In this document: piece after piece, positions 34,938 through 43,432 of the stretch
Position numbering within the stretch: the stretch's first letter is position 1
How the letters are laid out: the number at the start of each line of letters is the position of its first letter
DNA from: DAOUAT01 sp964551735
Lineage (GTDB): Bacteria; Chloroflexota; Anaerolineae; CG2-30-64-16
DNA: 64,000 nt
Direction: 5' to 3'
Assembly: GCA_964551735.1 (NCBI GenBank)
Contig: CAZKEF010000004.1
Location: 178,127 to 242,126, forward strand
Translations under genes and position numbers: made by a program
The notes under the pieces: generated by a model
The model's database searches: none
Told to the model about the DNA's origin: nothing
The model's input: only the letters and a program-made list of their open reading frames with translations

Positions 34938-35471
34938 TCACCACTGCTCGAACGGCCGCCATTCCCCGGTCAGCGTTGTCGTGAGGTCGAGCTCGCCCGT
35001 GCGGGGGGTGCGATAGATCATCACCAGTTCGTCCGGATCGGTCGTCTCCTCTACCACATCGTCTTTCTCGATCAGCAGCGGCCCCTGCCAGCGCACCCAG
35101 CCGAGCCGTTCGTACCATTCCGGCACGGCCGGTGAAAGCGCGCCGAAGTCGTAGCCGACGATCCCCTGCGCGATCCGCCGCATCACGGCCGAGCCGACCC
35201 CGCGGCCCCGATAGTCGGGATGGGTCGCCACCCCCTCGATGTACGCGGCGCGCTGCCACGGCCCGCCACCGACCCGCATCCGCCGGTCCAGCCACAGCGC
35301 ATGGCCGACCAGCCGGCCATCGGCGTAGACCAGGACGTGGACGCGGTCGGCGCACAGGTCCATGTAGTAACGATAATTGAGGTTGAACACGTCTGAGCAC
35401 AGCGTGATGACGTCCTCGATCTGCGCCGGCGTCATGGCGTATGAGAAGACGGTGAGAAGCTGCCAGGCCAT
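34938..35471 (-). CDS. GNAT acetyltransferase related to aminoglycoside 2'-N-acetyltransferases
   Basis: 177 residues. Acetyl-CoA motif A is YIEGVATHPDYRGRGVGSAVM. Downstream, FGALSPAVPEWYERLGWVRWQGPLLI and the C-terminal LTGEWRPFEQW line up with what I remember of mycobacterial AAC(2')-I (GALS...Y..RGW..WHGP, then DWR.GDVW). The ATG at 35471 is used because the GNAT core begins there; the upstream frame overlaps the Rnk-like gene. Drug resistance cannot be inferred: the family includes enzymes with other natural substrates. It follows the Rnk-like gene by 10 bases. Confidence 0.75.
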   Translation of the reverse strand: MAWQLLTVFSYAMTPAQIEDVITLCSDVFNLNYRYYMDLCADRVHVLVYADGRLVGHALWLDRRMRVGGGPWQRAAYIEGVATHPDYRGRGVGSAVMRRIAQGIVGYDFGALSPAVPEWYERLGWVRWQGPLLIEKDDVVEETTDPDELVMIYRTPRTGELDLTTTLTGEWRPFEQW

Positions 35472-35481
35472 GTCTGATGCG

Positions 35482-35898
35482 TTAGAGATGATAATCGCCG
35501 GATGCTTCCGGCTGGTAAAGCACTTCTTGGACCAACAGCCTGCGCACGCCGTCAGGTACCCGCCAAAGGAACGTGTCGCCCACGCGGTAACCCAGCATGG
35601 CGGTGCCAATGGGGGCCAGCACCGAGATCTTGCCTGCAGAAGGATCGGCCTGATCGGGGAACACCAGGGTGTAAACCATCTCCTCCTGGGTGTCCAGGTC
35701 CACCAGGTGCGCCACAGAGTTCATTGTGATGACATTGGCAGGTATCTCGGCCGGCGCCAGCACATGGGCGCGCGCCAACTCCGCTTCCAGGCTCTCCAGG
35801 TATTGATTGCCACGGCGCTCCTGTGGACTGGCCTTGTCCAGCAGCTTGCGCAAGCGCGCCACGTCGTATTCGGTGATGTAGATCGCTCGTGCTTCCAT
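35482..35898 (-). CDS. GreA/Rnk-type transcription factor-like protein
   Basis: 138 residues. A short N-terminal coiled-coil region (about 1-45, ITEYDVARLRKLLDKA) precedes a GreA/GreB C-terminal FKBP-like domain: ITMNSVAHLVDLDTQEEMVYTLVFPDQAD (about 60-88), VLAPIGTAMLGYRVGDTFLWRVP (about 96-118). The size and the short coil match Rnk (regulator of nucleoside diphosphate kinase), which binds RNA polymerase but lacks the GreA tip. The ATG at 35898 is preferred to one three codons upstream because GAGGG is then at a normal distance. Confidence 0.85.
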   Translation of the reverse strand: MEARAIYITEYDVARLRKLLDKASPQERRGNQYLESLEAELARAHVLAPAEIPANVITMNSVAHLVDLDTQEEMVYTLVFPDQADPSAGKISVLAPIGTAMLGYRVGDTFLWRVPDGVRRLLVQEVLYQPEASGDYHL

Positions 35899-36129
35899 GC
35901 GTTTCATCCCTCTCGTCAGATGCCCCTCAGCTTCCCGCGTCCTCTAGATCGTGCTGTTGGCGCGTGGCCTGGCGGTGCAGATGATTTTAGCATATCCCGC
36001 CGGAAAACACCCAAAGCCGTCGACGTTAGGGGTTTGCCGATCACCCCTGGCCAGGTTTCGCGCAGCGGCCACACCGTGGTAGAATTGTAGGCATGTTGAG
36101 CCGACACTGATGAGCCGGAAGGAGATGCC

Positions 36130-36729
36130 ATGACTCTACCCGCCCGCGCCGAAGCCTGGGACCTCGCCTGCCAATGGATCACCTCCGAGAGCCTGCGCAA
36201 GCACGTGCTGGCCGTGGAGGCCGCGGTGCGCGCCTACGCCCGCTACTTCGGTGAGGACGAGGAGTTCTGGGGCGTCACTGCGCTGCTGCACGACCTGGAC
36301 TTCGAGCGCTTTCCCGACATGGATGACCCCGTGAACGGCCACCCGCGCACCGGGCTGCGGATGTTCCGCGAATGGGGCTACCCCCAGGAGATGATCGACG
36401 CCGTGGCCGGCCACGCGCCGTTCCTGGGTGTGCCGCGCACCAGCCGACTGGCCTCCGCGCTCTGGGCGTCGGACGAGCTCACCGGCCTGATCATGGCGGT
36501 GGCCTACGTGCGGCCCAGCAAAGACCTGCGGGACGTCGAGGTCAGTTCGGTGAAGAAGAAGTGGAAGGACAAGCTCTTTGCAGCTGCGGTCAGCCGGGCC
36601 GACATCGAGGCGGGCGCGGCCGAGTTGGGCATTGACCTGTGGGAGCATGTGCGCATCGTGCTGGAGGGCATGAAGCTGATCGCCGCCGACCTGGGGCTGG
36701 ATGGCCGGCTGGCGCAAGCACGAGAATGA
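36130..36729 (+). CDS. HD domain protein
   Basis: 199 residues. Metal-binding HD phosphohydrolase signature: His25 (LRKHVLAVE), His54-Asp55 (TALLHDLDFERF), His71 (GHPRTG) and His95 (VAGHAP). The spacing fits the HDIG-type hydrolases that act on nucleotides or nucleotidyl groups. The C-terminal part has SVKKKWKDKLFAAAV. AAGGAG precedes the ATG. The substrate is unknown. A -10-like TAGAAT lies at 36080-36085, with no clear -35 box. It stands alone between the Rnk-like gene and a repeat-rich gap. Confidence 0.85.
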   Translation: MTLPARAEAWDLACQWITSESLRKHVLAVEAAVRAYARYFGEDEEFWGVTALLHDLDFERFPDMDDPVNGHPRTGLRMFREWGYPQEMIDAVAGHAPFLGVPRTSRLASALWASDELTGLIMAVAYVRPSKDLRDVEVSSVKKKWKDKLFAAAVSRADIEAGAAELGIDLWEHVRIVLEGMKLIAADLGLDGRLAQARE

Positions 36730-36750
36730 TGCGCATTCGGATTACCGTCT

Positions 36751-37106
36751 GGATTCAAGGCTCACCTGCACTTGCGCGAGAGCGCAGCGCAGGTGTAAGT
36801 CTCAGCCGGTCTTTCTGCCCAGGAGAGTGACCGGCTGAAGCCCAATGTCACTAACTTTGCACTCGTAGGGGGTCTGTCCCAAAGGGAGGCTGCGCACTGA
36901 CCCCGGCTTGGCGTCAGAAGCGGCTCGAAAGCGCCTGCGCCACCGGTCGCAGACCGGCTAAGAACAGGTGAAACGCTGGCCGACCTCCAAATCTTAGTGC
37001 CATTAGGCTGAAGCCTCCAGTCCGGAGCACGAAAATTGCGCTGCGAATGGCGCGGAGGTATTCAGGCTCGTCCGCGTTCTCCGCGTCATCCGCGTAGTCC
37101 GCGTCC
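36751..37106. repeat. Repeat-rich gap: R2 copy, half copies and an R1 copy
   Basis: The 398-bp gap 36730-37127 has no gene. It holds an R2 element (36751-36846, with acctgcacttgcgcgagagc and its inverted partner inside), the phrase aaagggaggctgcgcactga (like 8772-8790), a half R2 (gcagaccggctaag near 36947, and attaggctgaagcctcc near 37001-37017) and an R1 element at 37067-37106 (tccgcgttctccgcgtcatc). I see no promoter that I would trust. Confidence 0.7.
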
Positions 37107-37127
37107 AATATGTGGTTCACAAGGCAT

Positions 37128-38003
37128 ATGGCAAAGCACAAACTGGCCTTCGTTCTGGGTGGTGGCGGCGCGCGCGGGGCACTACAAGTCGGCGCGCTGC
37201 GCGCCTTGCTGGAAGCCGATGTCCATCCCGACCTCATTGTGGGAACCTCCATCGGCGCACTGAATGCGGCGTTCCTAGGGTTGCACGGCTTCTCGGCCGA
37301 GGCGCTGGACGCGCTGGCTGCCACCTGGCGGGATGCCGCGACCGCCGACCTGCTGCCGGACAACTACGTGTGGCTCACGGTGCGAACCCTGTTCGGCCGC
37401 GGAGGCGGACACATGGAGGATCGCATCCTGCCGTTCCTGGCAGCCCACGACCTGGGCCCCGAGCTGCGCTTCCGTGACCTGCGCGACATCCCCATACGCC
37501 TGGTTGCGGCCGATCTCAACCATGCCCGGCCCCAGGTCTATGGCGCCGATCCCGGAGGCCGCGTGCTGGAAGGGGTGCTGGCATCGGCTGCGCTTCCGCC
37601 CTGGATCCACCCGCTGGCGCAGCGCGATCACCTGCTGTTGGACGGCGGCTTCGTCAGCAACGTGCCCATTGAGGCCGCGCTGGATGAGGGCACGTCTGTC
37701 ATGATCGTGCTGGACCTCTCAGACCCGCGCAGCGTCGTCGGCCTGGAAACAGGCGGCTTCGGGGCCTGGTTCGACAAGCTCGGCCACACGGTCATGCAGC
37801 GACAGCTCGACCTGGAGCTGGCGCTGGCGGCCGCGCGCAAGGTGCCCGTGCACCATCTGCGGCTGCGCTTCGAGCATGTCGTCGCCATCTGGGATTTCAG
37901 CCATACCGAGGAACTGATGACGGCCGGCTACGCGCTGGCCAAGGCCGAGATCGCCGATTGGCCGACGCGCAAACGTTCGCGCCTGCGCCGACTGCTGTCA
38001 TGA
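37128..38003 (+). CDS. Patatin-like phospholipase
   Basis: 291 residues. Ser-Asp dyad lipase of the RssA type: oxyanion motif GGGGARG (11-17), nucleophile elbow GTSIG (Ser41) and the dyad aspartate in LLLDGGFVSNVP (Asp about 172). The N-terminus begins AKHKLAFVLGGGG as in RssA. No signal peptide. The ATG at 37128 has AAGG only three bases before; the alternative at 37110 has no ribosome site and would add six residues encoded by repeat DNA. Likely a cytoplasmic lipid or protein acyl hydrolase. Confidence 0.92.
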   Translation: MAKHKLAFVLGGGGARGALQVGALRALLEADVHPDLIVGTSIGALNAAFLGLHGFSAEALDALAATWRDAATADLLPDNYVWLTVRTLFGRGGGHMEDRILPFLAAHDLGPELRFRDLRDIPIRLVAADLNHARPQVYGADPGGRVLEGVLASAALPPWIHPLAQRDHLLLDGGFVSNVPIEAALDEGTSVMIVLDLSDPRSVVGLETGGFGAWFDKLGHTVMQRQLDLELALAAARKVPVHHLRLRFEHVVAIWDFSHTEELMTAGYALAKAEIADWPTRKRSRLRRLLS

Positions 38004-38066
38004 GGCCAGGGAAGGAATTCCTTCATTTCCCTGATTTCCCTGGCCTCCCTGAACACCAACTATCAC

Positions 38067-38834
38067 ATGGCCCTGAAAAAGCAACCTGAAAAAGCCTCTC
38101 CTATCCGTGGCCGTTGGTTGATCGCGACGTTGGCCGTGCTGGCGCTCTGTACGCTCTTCCTGCGACTGGCATCCTGGCAGTTCCAACGGCTGGCCGACCG
38201 CCGCGCGGCCAACGCGCAACTGCTGGCGCGCATGGATCAGCCGCCGCTGATGCTGGGCGGCGCGCCCCTGGATGTAACGTCCACCGTGCTGCGCCGGGCG
38301 ACCGTACACGGGGCCTACGATTACGACCAGGAGATCGTCCTGCGCAATCGCAGCTACAACGATCTGCCGGGAGTCCACATCCTCGTTCCGCTGCGCATCA
38401 CAGGGAGCGAGGCCGCCATCCTGGTGGACCGCGGCTGGATCCCCTACGAGGACGCCGGTCCTGAACAGCGCACCAAATTCGACCGGCCGGCTGGCCAGGT
38501 GACCGTGACCGGCATCCTGCGCCAGAGCATGACGCGCAGCAGCTTTGCCTCGCCAGAAGATGCGCCGCTGGGGACCGATCGGCCACGGCTGGACGCCTGG
38601 CACCGGGTTGACATCCCGCGCATCCAGGCGCAGATGCCTTACACGCTGCTGCCCCTCTACCTGGAGGAGGCGCCACAAACCCCGGCCGACCAGCGTCGCT
38701 TCCCGCGCCCCATGCCCGAGATCGCCTTAAGCGAAGGCCGGCACCTGGCCTACGCTATTCAGTGGATCGCTTTCGCAATGATCCTGGCGGGCGGCTACGC
38801 AGGCTATTACCGGAGCCGGATCGCCAAAAAATGA
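38067..38834 (+). CDS. SURF1 family cytochrome oxidase assembly protein
   Basis: 255 residues with the family's two terminal membrane helices: LIATLAVLALCTLFLRLASWQ (about 18-38), ending in the conserved W-Q-x-x-R (WQFQRLADR), and YAIQWIAFAMILAGGYAGYY near 229-248. The large periplasmic loop has LRRATVHGAYDYDQEIVLRNR and ILVDRGWIPYEDA. SURF1 helps insert heme a into subunit I. It immediately precedes the coxBACD genes, as in many bacteria. The upstream short gap 38004-38066 is low-complexity repeat (ttccctgatttccctgg). Confidence 0.93.
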   Translation: MALKKQPEKASPIRGRWLIATLAVLALCTLFLRLASWQFQRLADRRAANAQLLARMDQPPLMLGGAPLDVTSTVLRRATVHGAYDYDQEIVLRNRSYNDLPGVHILVPLRITGSEAAILVDRGWIPYEDAGPEQRTKFDRPAGQVTVTGILRQSMTRSSFASPEDAPLGTDRPRLDAWHRVDIPRIQAQMPYTLLPLYLEEAPQTPADQRRFPRPMPEIALSEGRHLAYAIQWIAFAMILAGGYAGYYRSRIAKK

Positions 38835-38835
38835 T

Positions 38836-38864
38836 TTGACAACGTGCGTGATATCAGGTACATT
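38836..38864 (+). promoter_or_regulatory. Sigma-70-type promoter for the cox operon
   Basis: TTGACA (38836-38841), 17-base spacer, TACATT (38859-38864). It begins two bases after the SURF1 stop. It predicts a leader of about 135 bases before coxB, which contains an imperfect hairpin (ccagcagtacggcg / cgccgtgctgtactgg, 38908-38949) that could be a regulatory site. Confidence 0.7.
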
Positions 38865-39007
38865 ATGGTTGCCCTTCAGAAAATCACAGAGCCCGCCTGA
38901 GCAGTTTCCAGCAGTACGGCGTGACCATCCCACCCGCCGTGCTGTACTGGCCGTCTGATTTCACTGCCAAGCGCCTTGTGCGCATCGTCAGGGGAGAGAA
39001 CAGCGAC

Positions 39008-40072
39008 ATGTCCCATCCCACATCCTCCACCGGGCACGGCCACCAGCCGTCGTTTGATCCGACAAGCAAGCTGGTCGCTGTTGTCATCGGCCTCGTCGCC
39101 GTAGTTGCCGGCATCCTGATCGGCATCAACAACCCCATCCTCAACCGCGCAGCGTCGGCTGAAGGGAGCCGGATTGACACCCTCTTCAGCATCACGCTGG
39201 GCATCGGCACGACTATCTTCGTCATCGTGCAAGGCTTCCTGCTCTACGCCATCGTCCGGTTCAACCGGCAGCCCGGTGATGACACCGACGCGGCCCCCAT
39301 TCGCGGCAACACCAACCTGGAGATCGTCTGGACCGTAATCCCCGCGATCATCGTGGTCTTCATCGGCCTGTTCAGCTACCAGGTGCTGGCTGACATCGAG
39401 CGGCCGCGCGACGATGAACTGGTGATCGAGGTCAAGGGCCTCCAGTACGCCTGGCAGTTCTACTACCCGGCAGAAGACATCACCACCACCGAGATGCACC
39501 TCCCGGTGGATCGCCAGGTGCTGCTGAAGCTGCGCTCCAACGACGTGATCCACTCCTTCTGGGTGCCGGAATTCCGCATCAAGAAGGACGTCTTGCCCGA
39601 CCGTGTCACCGAGACACGTATCACCGTGACCACTCCCGGCGTCTATCCCATCGTCTGCACCGAACTGTGCGGCGCGGGGCACGCCATCATGCGCGCCCAG
39701 GTTGTGGCGCAGTCGGACGGCGACTACCGCGCTTGGGTGGCCAGCATGAAGGCAGCAGCCACAGCAGGCGGCGCCCCTGACCCCTTGGCCCCGGGCCGGC
39801 AGATTTTCAACGTCGCAGGCTGCAACGCCTGCCATGCGTTGAGCGATGCGCGCGCCGTGGCCCAGCTCGGCCCCAACCTGGATGGGCTAGGCACACGCGC
39901 TGCCAGCACGGTCCCCGACCAAACGGCCGAGGCGTACATCCGGACGGCCATCGTGAAGCCTGCCGAACACATGGTGCCCGGATATGCGGATATTATGCCC
40001 AAGGACTACGAGCTGCGCTTGTCAGCAGCCGACCTGGACACGCTGGTGAAGTACCTGTTGGAAATGAAGTAG
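39008..40072 (+). CDS. coxB: Cytochrome c oxidase subunit II with fused cytochrome c domain (caa3 type)
   Basis: 354 residues. Two N-terminal membrane helices (about 22-42 and 58-84) and a CuA cupredoxin domain with the ligands His182, Cys217, Glu219, Cys221, His225 and Met228 (CTELCGAGHAIM). A C-terminal cytochrome c domain has CNACH (Cys272-His276) and a methionine ligand candidate MVPGYADIMP. This is the caa3 fused form. The ATG at 39008 has GGGGAGA upstream; an earlier in-frame start would add about 29 residues from the leader. First gene of the cox operon. Confidence 0.96.
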   Translation: MSHPTSSTGHGHQPSFDPTSKLVAVVIGLVAVVAGILIGINNPILNRAASAEGSRIDTLFSITLGIGTTIFVIVQGFLLYAIVRFNRQPGDDTDAAPIRGNTNLEIVWTVIPAIIVVFIGLFSYQVLADIERPRDDELVIEVKGLQYAWQFYYPAEDITTTEMHLPVDRQVLLKLRSNDVIHSFWVPEFRIKKDVLPDRVTETRITVTTPGVYPIVCTELCGAGHAIMRAQVVAQSDGDYRAWVASMKAAATAGGAPDPLAPGRQIFNVAGCNACHALSDARAVAQLGPNLDGLGTRAASTVPDQTAEAYIRTAIVKPAEHMVPGYADIMPKDYELRLSAADLDTLVKYLLEMK

Positions 40073-40077
40073 GGGCA

Positions 40078-40142
40078 CAGCCTTGCGCCTGCCCGTATAG
40101 GCGATCGCAGAAATGGGCGACCGCAAGAGTCGCCCCTACAAG
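40078..40142. repeat. R4-family repeat (gcgaccgcaagagtcgccc) in the coxB-coxA gap
   Basis: Contains ggcgaccgcaagagtcgccc, a hairpin whose arms gggcgac / gtcgccc are perfect. The gcgaccgcaaggg core recurs at 19296-19310, and a shorter relative (gggcggggtgaccccgccc) follows actC at 51045. Confidence 0.75.
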
Positions 40143-40154
40143 GGAGAAACGTTT

Positions 40155-41771
40155 ATGGCGACAACAGAAGATACCGGACATGGCCTGATCCGTCACGGTG
40201 GACGGAAACTCAGCGACTACTTTGTGTTCAATACCGACCACAAGGTGATCGGCATCCAGTACATGGTGATGGGGTTTGTGTTCTTCATCTTCGGCGGCAT
40301 CCTGGCGTCGCTGATCCGCACGGAGCTGGCGCAGCCCGGCACGCAGTTCGTGGGCGGCAGCGAATACAACCAGCTCTTCACCATCCACGGCACCGTGATG
40401 ATCTTCCTGTGGATCATCCCTATGTTCGCGGGCCTGGCCAACTACGTCATCCCGCTGCAACTGGGCGTGGACGACATGGCATTCCCCCGGCTGAACGCGC
40501 TCTCCTTCTGGCTGCTGCCGCCGGGCGCCATCCTGCTGCTGCTCAGCTTCGTCGTCGGTGGCGCGGAGAGCGGCTGGACCGCCTATCCGCCGCTGAGCCT
40601 GCAAACTGCGTCCGGCCAGACTATCTGGGCCATCGCGCTGCAATTCGTCGGGTTCTCATCCATCTTCAGCGCGCTGAACTTCCTGGTGACCGTCTTCAAC
40701 ATGCGCGCCAAGGGCATGACCCTGGGCCGCGTGCCGCTCATGGCCTGGGCTATCGTCGCCACGGCCATCATCCAGATCTTGGGCACGCCGGTGCTCTCCG
40801 GCGCGCTCTTCATGCTCATCTTCAGCCGCGTTCTGGGCACCCAGTTCTTCGCGGCCGGCGCGGGCGGCGACCCACTGATGTGGCAAAACCTGTTCTGGTT
40901 CTACTCGCACCCGGCGGTCTACATCATGATCCTGCCCGGCTTCGGCATCATCTCCGAAGTGCTGCCGGTGTTTTCCCGCAAACCGATCTTCGGCTACAAG
41001 CTCATCGCTGCCTCCAGCCTGGCCATCGGCATCTTCGGCTTCCTGGTGTGGGCGCACCACATGTTCACCAGCGGCATGGATCCGCTGCTGCGCATCCCGT
41101 TCATGATCACATCCATGATCATCGCTGTGCCTACGGGCGTGAAGATCTTCAGTTGGCTGGCGACTATCTGGGGCGGCAAGCTACGTTTCAACACGGCTAT
41201 GCTTTTCGCCTTGGGGTTCATCTCAATGTTCGTGATTGGCGGCATCAGCGGCATCTTCCTGGCTTCGGTGCCTATTGATATCCACGTACACGATACCTAC
41301 TTCGTGGTGGCGCACTTGCACTACGTACTGTTCGGCGGCAGCGTGCTGGCGCTGTACGCAGGTCTTTACTACTGGTATCCCAAGATCACCGGCCGGATGC
41401 TGAGCGAAAAGCTGGGCCAACTGCACTTCTGGCTCAACTTCATCGGCTTCAACCTAACCTTCCTGCCCCAGCACACCCTGGGCCTGGACGGCATGCCCCG
41501 CCGCGTGGCCGACTACGCGCCGGAGTTCACCGGTTTGAACCTGGTTTCCACCATCGGCGCGCTCCTGCTGGCGGTCAGCACCATCCCATTCATCGTGAAC
41601 GCCCTGGTCAGCCTGAAGCGCGGCGCGGTGGCCGGCGCGAACCCCTGGCGCGCGCTGGGCCTGGAGTGGACCGTCTCCTCGCCGCCGCCCGTCTACAACT
41701 TCCCGACCCCGCCTGAGGTAGGCGCGGATTCCTACGGCTACGGCGAGCGCACCGTGCCGGTGTCAGCTTGA
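40155..41771 (+). CDS. coxA: Cytochrome c oxidase subunit I, A2-type heme-copper oxidase
   Basis: 538 residues with about twelve membrane helices. Heme and CuB ligands: His78 (FTIHGTVMIF), His252 in YSHPAVYIMILPGFG with the crosslinking Tyr256, His301-His302 (WAHHMF) and His387/His389 (YFVVAHLHYVL). The D-channel glutamate of A1 enzymes (HPEV) is replaced by alanine, but the preceding tyrosine-serine pair (FYSHP) is present, the hallmark of A2-type oxidases such as those of Rhodothermus. The enzyme reduces O2 to water and pumps protons. AGGGAG precedes the ATG. Confidence 0.97.
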   Translation: MATTEDTGHGLIRHGGRKLSDYFVFNTDHKVIGIQYMVMGFVFFIFGGILASLIRTELAQPGTQFVGGSEYNQLFTIHGTVMIFLWIIPMFAGLANYVIPLQLGVDDMAFPRLNALSFWLLPPGAILLLLSFVVGGAESGWTAYPPLSLQTASGQTIWAIALQFVGFSSIFSALNFLVTVFNMRAKGMTLGRVPLMAWAIVATAIIQILGTPVLSGALFMLIFSRVLGTQFFAAGAGGDPLMWQNLFWFYSHPAVYIMILPGFGIISEVLPVFSRKPIFGYKLIAASSLAIGIFGFLVWAHHMFTSGMDPLLRIPFMITSMIIAVPTGVKIFSWLATIWGGKLRFNTAMLFALGFISMFVIGGISGIFLASVPIDIHVHDTYFVVAHLHYVLFGGSVLALYAGLYYWYPKITGRMLSEKLGQLHFWLNFIGFNLTFLPQHTLGLDGMPRRVADYAPEFTGLNLVSTIGALLLAVSTIPFIVNALVSLKRGAVAGANPWRALGLEWTVSSPPPVYNFPTPPEVGADSYGYGERTVPVSA

Positions 41772-41823
41772 AGCGAAAGCTGGAAACTGGAAGGGTAAGT
41801 CAGCAACCAGCAAAGCTGAGCAC

Positions 41824-41907
41824 CCTGAGCGCGTCGCAGGGCTTCGGCGTGAGCTCAGCCGAACGGTGCGGCTTCTCGGCAGAGCGTCATCCTGCGACGC
41901 GCTCAGG
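41824..41907. repeat. R3-family long perfect inverted repeat in the coxA-coxC gap
   Basis: Arms of 17 bases, cctgagcgcgtcgcagg (41824-41840) and cctgcgacgcgctcagg (41891-41907), perfect, with a 50-base loop. The gap 41772-41934 holds only this element. It could be a processing or attenuation hairpin within the cox transcript. Confidence 0.9.
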
Positions 41908-41934
41908 ATGACTGGCATTTTCAAGGGAGCACCC

Positions 41935-42513
41935 ATGAGCCAAACCACCACTGCACCACACACCACCAGCACCGGCCTGAACAGCCCCAAGCTGGGCATG
42001 TGGATCTTCCTGGCCACCGAGGTCATGCTCTTCTCCTCGCTGATCGGCGCGTTCCTGCAAATGAAGGTGCGCAGCCCGGCCGACGCGCACCTTGTTCTGA
42101 ACATACCTGTCACCGCGGTCAACACCTTCATCCTGATCATCAGCAGCACCACGGTCGTGTTGGCGCTGGAAGGCATCATGAACGGCGACAAGCGCCGGCT
42201 GAGGCTCTTCCTGGCCGCGACCCTGGCGCTCGGCGCAACCTTCCTGGGCATCCAGGTTTTCGAGTACTTCGAGTTGCTCCACAAGGGATTTACACCGTCC
42301 GGCAGCCTGTTCGGCGGCGGGTTCTACACCGTGACCGGCTTCCACGGGTTCCACGTGTTCATCGGCCTGCTTTGGTGCACCTGGCTGCTGACCCAGGCCG
42401 TGAAGGGCAAGTTCTCGGCCGACAACTATATGCGGGTCGAGATCTTCGGCCTCTACTGGCACTTCGTGGATGTGGTCTGGATCATTCTGTTCACGATTAT
42501 TTACCTGATCTAA
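41935..42513 (+). CDS. coxC: Cytochrome c oxidase subunit III
   Basis: 192 residues with five membrane helices, the short form without the first two. The start SPKLGMWIFLATEVMLFSSLIG (about 16-37), and the conserved FTPSGSLFGGGFYTVTGFHGFHVFIGL region, with its two histidines (about 138-146), are typical. Ends in YWHFVDVVWIILFTIIYLI, a hallmark of the family. ATG at 41935 follows AAGGGAG. Third gene of the cox operon. Confidence 0.95.
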   Translation: MSQTTTAPHTTSTGLNSPKLGMWIFLATEVMLFSSLIGAFLQMKVRSPADAHLVLNIPVTAVNTFILIISSTTVVLALEGIMNGDKRRLRLFLAATLALGATFLGIQVFEYFELLHKGFTPSGSLFGGGFYTVTGFHGFHVFIGLLWCTWLLTQAVKGKFSADNYMRVEIFGLYWHFVDVVWIILFTIIYLI

Positions 42514-42533
42514 GAAAGCTATCGCAGCAGCCT

Positions 42534-42593
42534 GGAATCGAGCCTTTAGGCGGTTTTAAGCTCAAAGCGAGTGACCGGCTAAAGCCTCGATTC
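42534..42593. repeat. R2-family repeat between coxC and coxD
   Basis: Arms ggaatcgagcc / aagcctcgattcc, with the internal gtgaccggctaaagcctcg shared with 18953-18971. It lies within the cox operon between two genes. Confidence 0.9.
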
Positions 42594-42630
42594 CGACCAT
42601 GCAGCCCGACGGTCTCAGAAGGAAGCACCT

Positions 42631-42909
42631 ATGGAATCCAAGAAACCCGGCACACAGCACACCCACCACCCCAAGTACCTGCTGGTGTTCGCATCCCTGG
42701 CGGTGCTCACCGCCCTCGAAGTGGCAGTGACTTATGTGCCCGCGCTCCAGAACTTTCTGGCGCCGATCCTGTTGAGCATGTCGTTCCTGAAGGCCATGCT
42801 GGTGATCCTGTACTTCATGCACCTGCGCTTCGACAGCAAGTGGTTCGCCTTCATCTTCTTTATCCCGTTTGTGCTGGTCGTACCGATGATCGTCGTGCTG
42901 CTGCTGTAG
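42631..42909 (+). CDS. Cytochrome c oxidase subunit IV (caa3 type)
   Basis: 92 residues, three membrane helices (about 17-37, 42-62, 68-90). N-terminal HTHHPKYLLVFASLAVLTALEVAVTY and central LLSMSFLKAMLVILYFMHLRFDSKW are typical of the prokaryotic cytochrome c oxidase subunit IV family. AAGGA precedes the ATG. It completes the B-A-C-D order seen in many caa3 operons. Confidence 0.9.
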   Translation: MESKKPGTQHTHHPKYLLVFASLAVLTALEVAVTYVPALQNFLAPILLSMSFLKAMLVILYFMHLRFDSKWFAFIFFIPFVLVVPMIVVLLL

Positions 42910-42954
42910 CGCGGGGTCCAGAAACCTGGTTTCTCAGCGAGGAAAGCTCATCTC

Positions 42955-43422
42955 ATGCAAACCACGATCTGGGCATCCAACGGCGCCCCAGGCGGAACTT
43001 GCCAGCACCAGCGCAACGCCTTGCGCCGCCCGCGTAGGGTGTTGTTTTTTGCAGTGCTCACTCTGCTGCTCCTGGGGCTGATCGCCGGCTGTGGCCGCGC
43101 AGGGGGCTCGCCGGAGACCAAAGACAACTTCACGGTGACCTTCGCCACCGAGCCGGCCGAGCCTGTGATGGGCGCGGGGGTCGTGCTGCTCACCCTGGCA
43201 GACCCGACCGGGCAACCCGTGAACGACGCGGCAGTCGCCATCGAGGCCAACATGAGCCACGCCGGTATGGTGCCAGTCAACGCGACGGCGTCCGGCGGCC
43301 TGGGCGGCATCTACCGCGTGCCCTTGGAGTGGACCATGCGCGGCGATTGGCACGTGGACGTGCGGTTCACGTTGGCTGATGGGCAGATTGTCGGCCGGCG
43401 CTTTCCTGCCACAGTCAAGTAA
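42955..43422 (+). CDS. FixH/YtkA-like lipoprotein
   Basis: 155 residues. A basic N-terminal segment, a hydrophobic helix (about 29-44) and a lipobox LLGLIAGC (Cys46) are followed by an immunoglobulin-like FixH/YtkA domain (about 59-155) with VTFATEPAEPVMGAGVVLLTL and a metal-ligand-like NMSHAGMVPV. Such domains sit beside oxidase genes and are thought to help copper or redox maturation. The long N-terminus before the hydrophobic helix is unusual. It follows coxD by 45 bases with a hairpin (gaaacctggtttc) in between. Confidence 0.7.
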   Translation: MQTTIWASNGAPGGTCQHQRNALRRPRRVLFFAVLTLLLLGLIAGCGRAGGSPETKDNFTVTFATEPAEPVMGAGVVLLTLADPTGQPVNDAAVAIEANMSHAGMVPVNATASGGLGGIYRVPLEWTMRGDWHVDVRFTLADGQIVGRRFPATVK

Positions 43423-43432
43423 CGGCTGTCAT

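Noticed and set aside
38921..39007. Extended N-terminus of CoxB
   Set aside because: The stretch contains the leader hairpin downstream of a strong promoter; GGGGAGA supports the ATG at 39008.
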